Assembly: GCA_037367405.1 (NCBI GenBank) | Contig: JAZKJV010003275.1 | Coordinates: 62,001-126,000 of the forward strand | Origin: Ottelia alismoides | Taxonomy: Eukaryota; Streptophyta; Magnoliopsida; Alismatales; Hydrocharitaceae | Reading direction: 5' to 3' | Length of the DNA stretch: 64,000 nucleotides | Shown: one piece after another, positions 11,441 to 23,514 of the stretch | Layout: every line of letters begins with the position of its first letter | Position numbering within the stretch: position 1 is the stretch's first letter | Made by a program: the position numbers and the translations under genes | Notes under the pieces: model-generated | The model's database searches: none | What the model was told of the DNA's origin: nothing | The model's input: only the letters and a program-made list of their open reading frames with translations

Positions 11441-13290
11441 ACTTCGGTCCTGTCTGGAAGCTAGTTTCTTCTCATCACCGAGGAGGCGGTCATTAGTTGG
11501 TGCTGCATGTAGTAATTGCGTATTCTTTTGCTGGATTAGCAGCGATGCCCGAGATTTTTTTCTGTCTTTCCCTGGTGACACTGTTTCCGCTGAAAGATTG
11601 TGAAAGCTGCGAACAAGATGATGGTGATCAGGTTGTTTGTGTGATTTGCTGGTTGCCAACGGTTTGTGAATCCTGGAGAACTGCAGACGAGCAAGGAAAA
11701 ACGCGATGCTTGTACGCTGGATTCCAAAGTTTATATGTGCATTGTCTGTTCTCCAGTCTGGACCTTGTCCTGGTTATTGTGAGAATGAGCGGAAATTGCA
11801 AATGATCGCGTTTGTATGAAAAAGGTCGATTTTTTTCCGTCTGTCTATCTATCTTGTTTAAGCAGAATAATTATCCGCACCATCTTGGGACCGACCTGAA
11901 GATAGAAAAGATGTACCGGGAGCTTGATGTATATCATGAATGAGAGTTGCCTATTCTTGAATCAATTCCTCGTTTAGGTTAAATCTTATTGATTTTGCAA
12001 CTTGTTGCGCATCTTAATGCCGCTTCTACTTCAATGTCATAGTATGTTATTGCAGGGAGGATCCTGAGAGCGCATCATAGCGCCTTTCTGGGTGGTCAAG
12101 ATCGGAGGGAGCCCGAAGAGGACGAAGATGGTGCCTAGAACGCGGAGAGGCCATCGGAGAGTAAAAGGCAACTGATGAAGGGAAACATTGGTCACTTGAT
12201 GCCATGTTTGATACTAAAAGCAATATATGAAAAGATTGACAATATAAGCTATAAGAAAATTGACCATAACAGTGTAACTTATCAAGAAAATTACGTATAC
12301 TCCAACATGTATATTTTTCATGTACAGACAACTTGATAATATAGAAAATACAACAATATAATCAAGTTAGGATTTCTTGATCAATATTTCATATACCTTC
12401 ATATTTTTATTATTCATATTTCGTGAATACTTTCATGATCAATGTTTCATATATGCCTGCATTCTTTCATTATTTGCTCAATAGTACCCTTATATTCATA
12501 TAGGGTGCATTTTACTTACCACTGGTACGGTGATCGATCAATCACTACGATAACATGATGACAAAAATTGTTGAGTTAATAGTGGTCTTTTTCCACAAGG
12601 TTCCATTGAAACTGACACCCCTCGGAAGGTGTTGCCCTTTAGATCGATAATGTCCCTTAGGATCCGAGAAATGGATTCTAGAGGTGCCTCCCGTCTTAGC
12701 GTAGCACTTGGGTCCATATGCCGTTATGGCGTCATTCCTTATTATGCTTTATTTTTGAATTTTCTCCTTTGAATCATGCCTCAACTTACGATATTTAACC
12801 AAGAATATTAACAAATTACAGAAATTGAAATCAACATATATTTATCTTATATATCGTATATATTTATGAATACATAATGTCATAACATGTATACCCTTCT
12901 TTAGTTTGATATGGTACAGTAATAACCCTTGGCCTAATTATAATAATCTTTATAGCATCTCTATATCTTATTTTAATGTAATATAATTAATTATAACATA
13001 TAATATATGTAAATACCATACTACATCATATGCGTAATTATCTGACTCCCGATGTATCGAAACAATGACAACATAGAACAATTGTCCTTTCAAGGTTGAT
13101 GCTTAACATAATCACATACAATAGAAATTATACGATTATATAAGCATAGTTATCATGACATACTAAAATATCTTGCATGATTAAAAATAATAATTGCATG
13201 AGTGACAATATGAACTTGAGCTATTTAAAGAGAAGAGTAAGAAAATGAATCATACAAAAGTGACCATATTGATGATAATTTCTCCTTCTA
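11441..13290. other. No gene recognised; AT-rich
   Basis: The first few hundred bases could be the 3' UTR of the WD40 gene. Around 12050 a TTATTGCAG acceptor precedes a short GC-richer stretch that may be an exon remnant. 12330-13240 is AT-rich and without coding signal. Confidence 0.4.
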
Positions 13291-13293
13291 ATT

Positions 13294-14497
13294 TTAGCAA
13301 TGTATTTCTCCCTCCAAATAGCATGCACGAAGCAAATCCTCAAGCATCTGAATGGTGCGCTCACTCTGATCGTCGGTCTGTGGATGATATGCAGAACTCG
13401 TCTTCAGCTCTATCTGTAGTGCTGACATGAACTGATGCCAATAATGCAAAGTAAACCTCGAATCCCTGTCAGACACCACCTCTCGTGGTATACCATGTAG
13501 CCTGATGATATTATGCACATAGAGCTTGGCCAAGCTAGATGGAGTGTAAGTTGTGTTGACATGTATGAAGTGGGATGACTTGGTCAACCTATCAAGAACG
13601 ACCCAAATAGAATAATGGCCAACGGGTGTCTTCGGCAAACCTATGACAAAATCCATAGAAATGCTTTCCCACTTCCACTCGGGAATGGGGAGAGACTGCA
13701 GTAATCATGGTGGTCTCCTGTGCTCGGCCTTGACCATCTGACATGTCATGCATCTGCTAATATGCTGCGCCATATTGCGCTTCATTCCATCCCACCAGAA
13801 ATGTCGATGCAGATCACGATACATCTTGGTGCTACCTGGATGAATAGATAATCGTGAACTGTGTGTTTCATCAAGAATATATGTGCGCAACTGCTCATCG
13901 TTGGGCACAACGACGCGATTTGCCTTCCATAAAATGGACTCAGTTATAACAAAATCATCAAATTTGTCTTTGATGGCATGCATGTATCTGTCTCGAATCC
14001 AAGTATTTGTCTTATGTCCCTCTACAATGCAATCCCAAAGACTGCTGTATCGCGGAGGCATGACAGTAGATATGGATGCACTCTTCTGAGGATGTCAATC
14101 GGTCAAAGCTGCAAGCATATCCCATGGATATAGCCAGTTCGTCGTACCCTCTACATGAGCTCTCCTGCTAAGTGCATCAGCCACCACGTTTCTCTTACCG
14201 AAATGGTAAGAGATTGTGCAATCATAATCCTTCAGTAGCTCGAGCCATCTGTGTTGTCTCATGTTCAGCTCATTCTGATCAAAGATATACTTCAAGCTCT
14301 TGTGTTCATTGAAAATCTCGAAATTCACCCCATATAGATAGTGTCGCCAGATCTTGATGGCGAAGACAACTGCTGCCAACTCCAAGTCATGTGTGGGATA
14401 GTTCTGCTCATACGGTCTCAACTGACGTGATGCGTAAGCAATCACCTGACCTCTCTGCATCAGTATTGCTCCTAGACCTTCTCCAGATGCATCTCAC
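13294..14497 (-). pseudogene. Ty3/gypsy pol fragment (RNase H and integrase)
   Basis: Minus-strand frames read, in gypsy order: RNase H at 14497-14095 ([36 protein letters not shown]); the H2C2 zinc finger of integrase at 14061-13705 (HPGSTKMYRDL and CMTCQMVK); and the integrase core at 13656-13294 (MDFVIGLPKT, VSDRDSRFT, SAYHPQTD). Frame breaks separate the blocks. The RT part, the rest of integrase and both LTRs are missing, so this is a truncated insertion. No target duplication is visible. Confidence 0.9.
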
Positions 14498-14991
14498 TCC
14501 CCTTTTTCTCTCTCCCTATCGATCTCTCTCTATCTTTCTCTCTCTCTCTCTCTCTCTTGACGTGTAAGATTTTCCATAGTATTAATGTAAAATAAAAGAG
14601 TATACAAGGACAGACCCTGCTAAAGTGTTATCTATCAAAAGGTGAGAAGTTACATACATGTTTGACTAAAGGAAAAGCAATTGCAAGACACTGATTACGT
14701 CGAGTTAGATCTGGAACCGGAGGAGGTAAAAATCCTGATCCGATATTAGTTCTCCAGACATTGTACTGCGGACACTATAGAGCGGGCCACCTTTTGTGGC
14801 GTGGATGAGCAACCAACCAGAAGTCCATCTTTAATTTCTTTCTCCTCAAATTTCCCAAGAAGAAGCAGCAATTACGAGGCAAAAAATCGGTAAGAATCAC
14901 CATCAGCAATGCGTGTGATCAACTCCAAAGTTTCCATTAGAGAGTTGCAAGTCTCTCTCTCTCTCTCGTTTCTTGCCTAGGATGCCTCTTA
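14498..14991. repeat. CT microsatellite and unannotated flank
   Basis: A (TC)n run near 14523-14563 directly adjoins the gypsy fragment. A second short CT run lies near 14950. Nothing else is recognised. Confidence 0.5.
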
Positions 14992-15117
14992 GGGTTCGTT
15001 TGGTTGCAGGGTTGGGCAGGGTTGGGTACTATTCACAAGGTTGGATGAATAGTAAACTGTGAGGAGGGGATACCCCTGTGAATAGTACCCAACCCAACCC
15101 TGCCCAACCCTGCAACT
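14992..15117. mobile_element. GGGTTCGTTTGG-type palindromic MITE, right end damaged
   Basis: It starts GGGTTCGTTTGGTTGCAGGG after TTA, and its right arm mirrors the left (GTGAATAGTACCCAACC against GGTTGGGTACTATTCAC). The last about 15 bases of the right terminus no longer match. A complete copy of the same family is at 27651-27791. Confidence 0.7.
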
Positions 15118-16031
15118 TGGCTTCACGTGGGTACGTAGGCGCTTCGAGTAGAATGCCTCCCTCGATCCGCAATACCTTGTAGCAAATTCAACAAAGAAGA
15201 GGTAATTAGACAATTCAACAATAATATCAATAAATCGGAAAATAAATAAAGCAAAAATAAAGACAAAGAAGACACAATCAAATAAAACCAATCTGTGCGC
15301 AGTTGCTCCTCGGCAACGACACCATTGAATCCTCCCTTCGTGCTCTATCTACAGTAAGGGGGGAAGAAATTTTCGGGAGACACATTGGCCCATGCGTGCA
15401 AGACGTAGCCACGAGTCTCTCTCTCCCTTTCTTTTTTTTCGTACATGCACGACGTCTCCATGCAAGTTGATCTCTATTATTAAATTTTGAGAATATCTTT
15501 TGTTGGTATTCTTCTTGTTTTATGGATTATTACATATAATAGAACTAAATTACAGTATATAAGGAGAGAAAAATCTTGTCCATATGAACGGCAGTGCATC
15601 CTCTGCAGTTACAGCAGTTTGGCATGATTTCAGTCCGACGGTAAATTATCTCTCTCTCTCACCTGCTTGATTTGAATCGGATGATGGTTCTGCAATCGCT
15701 CTGTTCAGGAATTGCCTCTCTCTCTCTCCTTCTTGATTTGAATCGTCTGGATCGTCTGTTGTGGTGGTGTAGCGCACCACAGCCGCTCGATCATGCTCGA
15801 GCATAGAGAACCCACTCCCTGATTTGAATAGTCTTATGATGTCAGTGAATGCCGCAATAAAATTGCATCTCTGCACGTCTTGTTCCTGTATCCTGTCTTC
15901 CCAAGCTTGTTTAAAAATATTTACGCCTTGTGTTCTCCAGTCGAATCTGGCAGTATGGATTCAGAACTGGATGTCTGCAACATCACAGAGAGTTTTCATG
16001 TCTCCATTTCTCAAAATCTGCGTTGCAAAAT
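15118..16031. other. No gene recognised
   Basis: Short frames and CT-rich stretches (near 15650 and 15715) only. Confidence 0.4.
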
Positions 16032-16793
16032 GGGAGAAATGATCCTTTACTGTAATGGGCTTTACAACAGACGTGTTGTAACTCTCTCTCTCTCTCTCTC
16101 TCTTTGTATTTTTATTTTGAAAATCCAACCTTAAGGGTGCGTTTGGTTTACCCCCCACTTTGGGTGGGTTACCCCCAAACCCCATAATCCCAACCCACTA
16201 GTGGGGCCCACTCTCTTTCCAAACAAAAAAATATATATTATACTATCATATCATCTAAAAATCATAAAATACTCAACTTCTACTCACTATTCCAAACTTT
16301 AATACAATCACATCACAACAACCATCCACTTTTTCAAATTTCAATACAATCATACCATAATAACTACCAACTTTTTCAAATTCTAATACAATCACATCAC
16401 ACAAACCCTCCCAACCCTTAACCCACCAACCAAACACACAAACACAAAATCGACGAACCAAACGCACCCTAAGGATTATATCCTCTACTAATGGTTCACA
16501 TATCCTCTAAATTTCGCTCAAATATGAGGTTATTTGCTATTTTATCTTAACAGTCGAAGTTCCGATTGACATTTAAGGTTGCTTAAATCCCATTTAAAAA
16601 AGAACCGGACCTTTGACGGTTAAGATAAAATAGTAATGGCATCGAATTTGAGCGAAGTTTGGAGGATATGTGGAACATTAGTAGAGGATCTAATGCATAA
16701 GGTTGGATTTTCAAATGAAAAATGTAAAAAAAATAAAAAAGAGAATTACAACATCTCTTGTAAACCTATTACAGCTTAGGATCCTTTCTCCCA
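16032..16793. mobile_element. Long inverted-repeat MITE, outer element (family M)
   Basis: The left arm starts GGGAGAAATGATCCT, then CTGTAATGGGCTTTACAAC. The right arm, reversed, starts GGGAGAAAGGATCCT, then CTGTAATAGGTTTACAAG. Inner arms also pair: AAAATCCAACCTTA with TAAGGTTGGATTTT, and ATCCTCTACTAATG with CATTAGTAGAGGAT. The whole thing is a broken hairpin with a second MITE inserted in its left arm. A relative is at 38653-39053. Confidence 0.65.
16135..16469. mobile_element. Tourist/PIF-Harbinger-like MITE nested in family M element
   Basis: The ends are GGGTGCGTTTGGTT and AACCAAACGCACCC, flanked by TAA on each side (16132-16134 and 16470-16472). A 3-bp TWA duplication with GGG...GTTTGG ends is typical of Tourist-like MITEs. 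Removing it restores the left arm of the outer hairpin. Confidence 0.8.
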
Positions 16794-17053
16794 AAATGGA
16801 GCCCTCGTCTCTATCATTTGAGAGCAGATCCTCAACTATACAGGAGAGGATTGCTGTAAATGGAGACGACACTCGAGCCGCTGGATCAAGATTGAGGGGC
16901 CCACAAATACCCAAATTTTGTGTAAACTGCTCGATCTTAACGAAGCGGCTCGAACACCATGCAGGTGCCACGTCATCTCTTTGTTTGTCATTTTTACGCC
17001 TGTGTCCTTCCCAATTTTTCCAATTAACAGTTGCGCGTCCACCTGTTTCAATT

Positions 17054-17160
17054 GGGATATTTACACCTATAACCCTGAGTAGTTTCGTAATTACCCCAAA
17101 ATCCTCAATAATCACGCCTGTGTCCCTAAGGTAATTATGAAACTACTCAGGATTATGGGT
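17054..17160. mobile_element. Short relic of Mutator-like family III
   Basis: The left arm GGGATATTTACACCTATAAC continues CCTGAGTAGTTTCGTAATTACC. The right arm mirrors it (GGTAATTATGAAACTACTCAG) but lacks the terminal bases. The same terminus bounds the element at 41758-45676. Confidence 0.65.
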
Positions 17161-17710
17161 TTCTTGGTCACTTCATAATTTTACTATCTAAGAATATGGT
17201 TTCTGATTAAAATTAAATGTAATATAGTTCGCAGATTGATTTACAGTTAATTTCTTCGTTTAGACCGTCGTTTAAAAAATTTTGAAAGTATTTAGAAGTC
17301 ACAGCTTCTTGTGGAAGGGAGTTATGCACAGTCATGAATAGTATACGATCATCATACATTTCTGCAAAAGTTTATGCAGAAAGTATTCGATCTAAAGATA
17401 CGTATAGCTCTCCAGAAAATCCAGTACGTGTCAATGGCACTCCATACGATTTGCAGACAATCTCATCGGATAATCCAACGGCTGTGATTTCGGCAGCAAC
17501 AACGGTAAAGTGTAAACAAATGCGGATGAGACGAATATATTATATTGCCTTTTATTACTTTTAAACACTGTTTACTTTTTCACAGGAAAGAACATGTCGC
17601 ACTAAAGTATGACCAAAGTTGCATTAATTTTAAGAGCATATTTATTAAGACATAAGATGTGGATCCCATTGGACATAACGTCATGCCACTTGATACGTCT
17701 CATTATTATT
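17161..17710. other. No gene recognised
   Basis: Only short frames, AT-rich. Confidence 0.35.
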
Positions 17711-17951
17711 GGGATATTTACCCCCACAAACCCTATAAACATTGCAAATTACCTTCTCAACTTTTGAAATAATATAATTCTCTCTTCAACCATGTAAACT
17801 TACTAACTCTAACCTGAACCTTGTGGTTAATCTATTTGAAGCTCATAAAAATTCTTGGGATAATTTACAGGGTCTGATGTAGTAATTACATTGTACAAAA
17901 GATCGTAGATATAATTTATAATGTTTATAAGGTTCATGAGGTGAATGACCC
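17711..17951. mobile_element. Relic related to Mutator-like family IV
   Basis: The left end GGGATATTTACCCCCACAAA and the segment running to TAAACTTACTAAC follow the order of the terminus at 48658. The right end mirrors it loosely (TATAAGGTTCATGAGGTGA). Target 9-mers do not agree well. Confidence 0.45.
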
Positions 17952-18165
17952 TTAATCATTTGTTGCTGCTATTACAATGTAGGGTAGTAGTTGAGGTTAC
18001 ATTAACATTACATGATTGCTGGTTATTCCGTACGGATACAGGTGTTACTATGTTATCATATCCATATATGATTTAATTTTACTATAAATGCATATATAAA
18101 AAACTTATCTTTAAAAAAATAGATTTGAGAGTTTAAGTTACTTCCTTATAATTTTAGGATGTAAA

Positions 18166-19201
18166 GGACAATTTAGAAAAGGTTTTGTGCCTTTATGAGA
18201 TATTGCAATATCATTTATTTCCTTCCTTTTTTTTGGAATATCGCTTATCCCCCTGACTTCTTTCACATTAATCATGTGTGACCTTTGATTTAGTTGCCGT
18301 TCATCTGCATCTCAAAAGGACGTTAAAATTTAAGACACAAAGGTAATTGAATTAACTAACTTTGGTAGATATATCCTTCACTCTTCCTCCATCCTCCTCC
18401 TCCTCTGATAACCTCTTTCTCCTTCGCTCCCTCCTCCCCAGCCATGTCCTCTCCAGGCCCTCCTCCGACCACCTCATCCTCCCTAGCCATGCCCCCCTCC
18501 AGCAGGTCCTCCTCCTTCTCGACCCCATCCTCCCTAGATCCGTCCCCTCCTAGCCCTCCTCCAACCACCTCCTCCTCCCCAACCCTACTCCCTCCAGCCC
18601 CTCATCCGTCCTCCTCCTCCCTAGCCCCGCCCCCTCTAACAGGTCCTCCTCCTCCGCAGCCTCGCTCCCTCCAAGCCCTTCTTCGACTACCTCCTCCTCC
18701 CCAACCCCGTCCCCTCCATCAAGACCTCATCCTCCGCGCCCTCCTCCCAAGTCTCATCCCTTCCAGCATGTCCTCCTCCTCCTCCTCTCCTTCCTCCCCA
18801 GCCCTGCCCCCTCCAGTCCCTCCTCTGACCAATCCACTTCCAAAGTCGCTCGAACTTGAAGGAGCCCCACCATTCTCTGGCGGCCTTTGCAAGATCTACC
18901 TCCGAGCAACACAGCTACCAGGTTTTGTCTCCTCCACCTCCCTTGGGGCTCTCGCGGAAGGCAGATATTTGGAGGACATGCAGGACGACAAAACAAAGGT
19001 AGGGGGTGTTTGGTCAGTTTTGCTCCTCTTAACTACACATTGTTCGAATGATCCATGGTTAAATTGAATCCATTGAAGGCCAAACTAACGAAAGAGCACA
19101 AGTGATAAATGTGAAAGAAATCAGAGGCATAAGCGATATTCAATAAAAGAGGGCATAACTGATATTACAACATCTCAAAGGAACACAAATAATAAAAATT
19201 C
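18166..19201. mobile_element. Mutator-like non-autonomous element II, same family as 8311-9391
   Basis: Both termini carry the GATATTGCAATATC and GGAATATCGCTTAT blocks in opposite orientation, as in element I. The interior (about 18370-18990) is a C-rich stretch made of repeated TCCTCCTC and CCCTCCA words. The long proline/serine frames there are composition artefacts. Flanking 9-mers are not convincing. Confidence 0.6.
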
Positions 19202-19600
19202 ATTTAAAAAATATTCGAATATAAAGAAAAAAAATTGATATCCCCCCCCCAAAAAAAAAACTGGAGCAAAGGGGAGATTTAAGCCCAAAATTTAAAAATG
19301 AAAGGACCAAAATACCTCTCGTCGGTCACAATAAATGGTAAATCTGTCAAACTCCCGTACTAAATTTACTAAAATATCCACGCAAACGTGGGATTTTTTT
19401 CCCAAGGCCTAGGGTTATTGATGTCTTTACGGTTCTTCCGCAAATCTCTCCTCCTTGTCCTGAGAAGCACAATGGCAAACAAAAGGAAAAAGAATAAATA
19501 AACGCGGCATTCCTCCTCTCTTTAGTTTCCATCCTTCAAAATCCCCAACTTCCATTATATATATATAAAGGCCGTCAAAACATTAATTTTTACCGAAAAA
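19202..19600. other. No gene recognised
   Basis: Contains a C9A10 homopolymer junction near 19243-19261 and a TATATA stretch at 19556-19567. Nothing coding is seen. Confidence 0.4.
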
Positions 19601-19689
19601 TCGCGGTTTTGCCCTTCTCGCCACCAGCTTTCTTTCCGTTTTTGCCCTCTTTTCCAAAAATATTTCCCAACACAATCCCCACCCTCTCT

Positions 19690-20021
19690 CGAGTCCCCCC
19701 TCTCCACCCCCTCTGGCGATGCCCTAGAAGGCGTCCACCTCCCCGCTCCTCCCCTGCCGCCGCCGCTCATCCCTCCCCAACGCCGCCTCCTCCTCCGCCC
19801 CGTCGGAGCCGTCTCCACCGACGACCCCGACGCCGTTCCTGTCCTTAGGGACGACGCCGCCGCGGACCTCCACTCCGGCATCCTCTCCATCTCCAGGGAG
19901 GCGGATGGGACCGCCTCTGCCGCGCGCGTCGGAGGCTTCGCCTTCGAAGGGGGCGACATGGTCGCCACCGGGGGCTTCTCGTCCTCCTTCATTAGAGTTC
20001 CATCCTTCCCTCGAATCTAAA
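19690..20021 (+). other. GC-rich exon-like open frame, unidentified
   Basis: In one + frame the segment reads from about 19715 (GDALEGVHLPAPP) through VSTDDPDAVPVLRDDAAADL, GGFAFEGGDMVATGGF and SFIRVPSFPRI to a TAA at 20019-20021. Third positions are almost all G or C and the amino-acid mix is ordinary, unlike the proline artefacts elsewhere. That suggests a former first exon or a captured gene piece. The frame has no ATG at its start and I do not recognise the protein. A long minus-strand frame (19555-19992) overlaps and looks like its shadow. Confidence 0.35.
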
Positions 20022-21250
20022 CCCCAATAAGAACCTAAACCTCCCCATTTTTGAATGCATCTTCCATTTACTTGGCAAGGTCCAGGTGATCTCCCACTTG
20101 CATCGGACCCTACCCCTGTCCAATTTCGTGGCTCTGGTGGCCACTTGATGCCATGACCCGCCATGCTCGTCATGTTCTGCTCGACCTTGTGAATATAAGA
20201 TAAGATAGAGCATAGCTTAAACCCACTAAGTTGCTTACACACCAGTTCCAGGTATTGTAGGTCATGCATCTCCATATTGTATTAGTGAAAGAGTCTTCTT
20301 CAAATTCTATGTCCGAATCCTCAGGCAACATGTTTCTTTAAGCCAGAAAAATCATCATCAGTTAGAACATCATAACATCCTGTAGGTTAGTTAAACCTAT
20401 TATATGCAATGAGCTGTCGGTTTTAATATGCGGGAATCATATTGATGATCTGTAGTCATCCAAAGCAATGGGGTTAACCATTTAACATTTAAAAAGTGTA
20501 AGGCATGTCATTTCTTTACTTTGGGAGTATCTAAACAAGTGGGAGACTGCCTCATTCTGAAATCCGACACATATTTGCATAGCGTAGTCATTCCTTAGTA
20601 ATCTTAGCCATGGCCCAAATTTTCCGCAGAACACTATAAATAAATATGAGCTCATATGAATATCAAATTTTCACATTCCCTCTTTCTGAAGCTTTTTCTC
20701 TAAAGATCAAACGATGTAAAACAGACTGTAATAGGACACAATTATAATAAATGCAGAACTATGCTATTAACTTGGGGGTGGATTGTCTTTTCTGCAAATG
20801 GAGCTATGTTGTCATCCATTTGACTGTATTTTATTACATTTTTTTGTAAATGAACTTAACATGTATATCTGATTGACCATGATTAACCTATATAGTTCTC
20901 GTAGCGCATGGCCATCTAATATTTTACTTGTAGATTCGTATTTGGATAATCATTCCATTTAAGTTTTCTGAAAATGTCCCCATGTTTTTTTATCAATTGA
21001 TACTTATGTGCATTCATTTGTCTTTTACTTATTTGAGAAACCTGCAAGTTAGCCATTCTTGATTCTCTTCATGCCAGTAGTTTCTTCAACCTTTGCAGTA
21101 CATTGCAATAGTTCTGAAAGTCATTGCCACAACTCGAGTGCAAGTTGAGATTCTCATGTTTGTTAGTGCAGGTGAAAATCTTTCCATACACGGTAGTTTA
21201 GTGCAGGCAACTTGCTATGGCATCAGGTGATTCATTAGAGAGTCCTGATT
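20022..21250. other. No gene recognised
   Basis: AT-rich sequence between the GC island and the DUF1644 fragment. It could be intron if the two belong to one gene, but no exon was recognised. Confidence 0.35.
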
Positions 21251-21700
21251 TTGTGGATGCCGGGAATCTGCATTTGCCAACAAATTTCAAATTGTCTTGG
21301 TCGTTTCAGAGCTGCATATGACATGCCATCTTCTGCAAAATCTTCTATAGCTGTTGCAAATACACCAAGTCACTTGCAATTGACTTCATTGGATCGCAAA
21401 GGTCAGCCAGCTTGTCCTCTGTGCAGAGGCTCTATGATAGGGTGGATTGTTGTGAATGAAGTTCGAGAACTTCTGAACCTGAAAGTGCGTTGTTGTGAAG
21501 TGAAAAAATGCAAGTACATGGGAAACAACCATGATTTGCATAAACACACGAAGCTTAATCATCCAAATGCAAGACCATCCGAGGTAGACCCATCCAAGCA
21601 ACTTGAGCGGGACAATCTCCAGCAGTCATTAGAGGTTATAGATGTCCTTAGTACCATACATTCAGAGGTACAATTTGGTCTCAATACTCGTGTGTACTAA
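21251..21700 (+). pseudogene. DUF1644-type zinc-binding protein fragment
   Basis: A frame of about 149 codons carries ISNCLGRFRAAY, then ACPLCRGSMIGWIVVNEVRE, CKYMGNNHDLHKHTKLNHP and RPSEVDPSKQLER. This is the order seen in the plant DUF1644 family: a CPLCRG knuckle followed by a C2H2-like C-x-H-x-H segment. Family proteins usually have an N-terminal CPVC block that I do not see upstream; the frame opens at a TTG without an ATG nearby. It ends at TAA 21698-21700 soon after STIHSE. I read it as a truncated gene or retrogene fragment, although an upstream spliced exon cannot be excluded. The role in the family is unclear; a zinc-binding regulator or E3-like function has been suggested by the fold. 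Confidence 0.6.
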
Positions 21701-23500
21701 CTGACTGTGGCATCATCAGAGTTTCAATTTTAGAAAATAAGGAAGGGAAAAAAAATTCAAGTACGAATCAGGTACCTCATGGACCCAAGGACCGCGGCAA
21801 CTCCGACGCCAACGCACCCATGGCCTGCTTCTCCTCCAGCACCCCCTCCCTACCACTCCGAGGACCCACTTAATAAGCTGGTCTTTTTCTTGAAACCAAG
21901 CACCAAGCTCTCATATAAACTAATAAGTTTCATAGGCTGATATGTTGTAGTATGTTAATGTTAGATAAGGTCTTGATCTTTAGGTATGTCTTGATGGTCC
22001 GTCTTGAAGGGCCTCCATTGAAATTGAGAAAGCAAGAGATGTTAATTAAGGTGAATTAAAGGTGATTTGGATATGTGGTTAACTAATATTTCAGTGATTA
22101 TATATTGATCTATAAAGAACCAAACCCTTTTTGCTGATGGAAATGGAGCGAAGATAAAAGAACTTCTAAAAATGAATGTGTTTTTTATACTTGAGTTTTC
22201 ATTTCATAGTACTTTTTTGATGTTACTAATTACTTAAGCATTTTTTTGATGTTACCAATTATTTCAGCTGCACTCCTACAAGGAGATTAGTTTCAAATTA
22301 CTTTGTCCTAACTTGATCTATCAATATGAAAGCTAAAGGGGACTCATTCCAATGTATTAAGTTTTCTTCCAATTACAATATTGGATCAAAGAACTCAATA
22401 CAACAAAATGGGTATACAGTGATGTTTTTTTTTAAAATCATCACTATATCATCTATTAGCTATATAGTCATAATAATATGTATTGTGAGAACTATTTTTT
22501 ATACCTTAAATTAGCAACAAATGGTATATTTGTTGTTATATCATTAGCGATAAGTAATTTAAATTTTGAAAAAAATAGCAAGAGACAAGCATTTCTATAA
22601 ACTGTCGTTAAAAATATTACAGAAGATATGATATTCCTTGCTGGTTCCAAGTATAAGATATAATTTGCAATGAATAATATCATTTTTATGTATTTAACAA
22701 AGGATAATTTTTTTATGTATATTTAAAAAATGTCACTATAAACAAATTTTATTGTAGTGACTCGACTTCTTATACAATATGGTAACAATATCTATGCATT
22801 CCCATCTGTGCTTTGTTTATATCATAGGCATGTATGCTTTCTTTTATTATGAGAATATAAAAATAGTTATTTGTGTAATCACTTTCTATGAGAAAGCAAA
22901 GTTGGATACGATGCGGTACATATGGTACATACCTAATCATAATATTTTATTTCCAAAGTTAAAATTCATAGATATGATGTCACACTCGATAAAGACTTAT
23001 AATATGTGCACAGGATGTAGTGAATTTGTAGGAGCTTGCCCTACATTTATATAAGTATCTAATTCCTTAGAACAACTGTAAAGCTACGTGAACTGCTTCC
23101 ACATCAAGAAGTTAAAGTTTATTGTCCATTTTTTGTGAACACATCACTTAATCACATATGGTATGTATCCTATATAACATGGGTAATGAATATATTGCAA
23201 TCACATATTTGATAATGTGCATTTATGGATTTCCTCATACAAATGACCCTTTATAAATGAATTTACTTATTATTTTTTAGATTTTTCATAAATATCTATT
23301 ATATACTTTTTGCAATACATATTGTAAAAAATTTTAAGTTTTTATTTTTTACCTACATACCCGTCCAAGCCATGTTTTCAAGATTATAGCATATAAATAT
23401 TCTATGTTATATTTATGTCTATATTCATAATGTTATTCCAATGATCACTTGCCCGTGCAAAGCACGGGTGTGCATCTAGTTCTCTATAATTCCATCTCAC
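21701..23500. other. AT-rich intergenic sequence, no gene recognised
   Basis: Only short AT-driven frames. A GC-rich patch near 21780-21860 has no coding match. Confidence 0.5.
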
Positions 23501-23514
23501 GGGAAAAAAAACTG

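Noticed and set aside
12047..12331. 94-residue minus-strand frame
   Set aside because: No similarity or signal recognised; the overlapping + strand acceptor at 12056 is as plausible, and neither is convincing.
18444..19067. 207-residue proline/serine frame
   Set aside because: A CTCC-type repeat stretch inside Mutator-like element II, open by composition.
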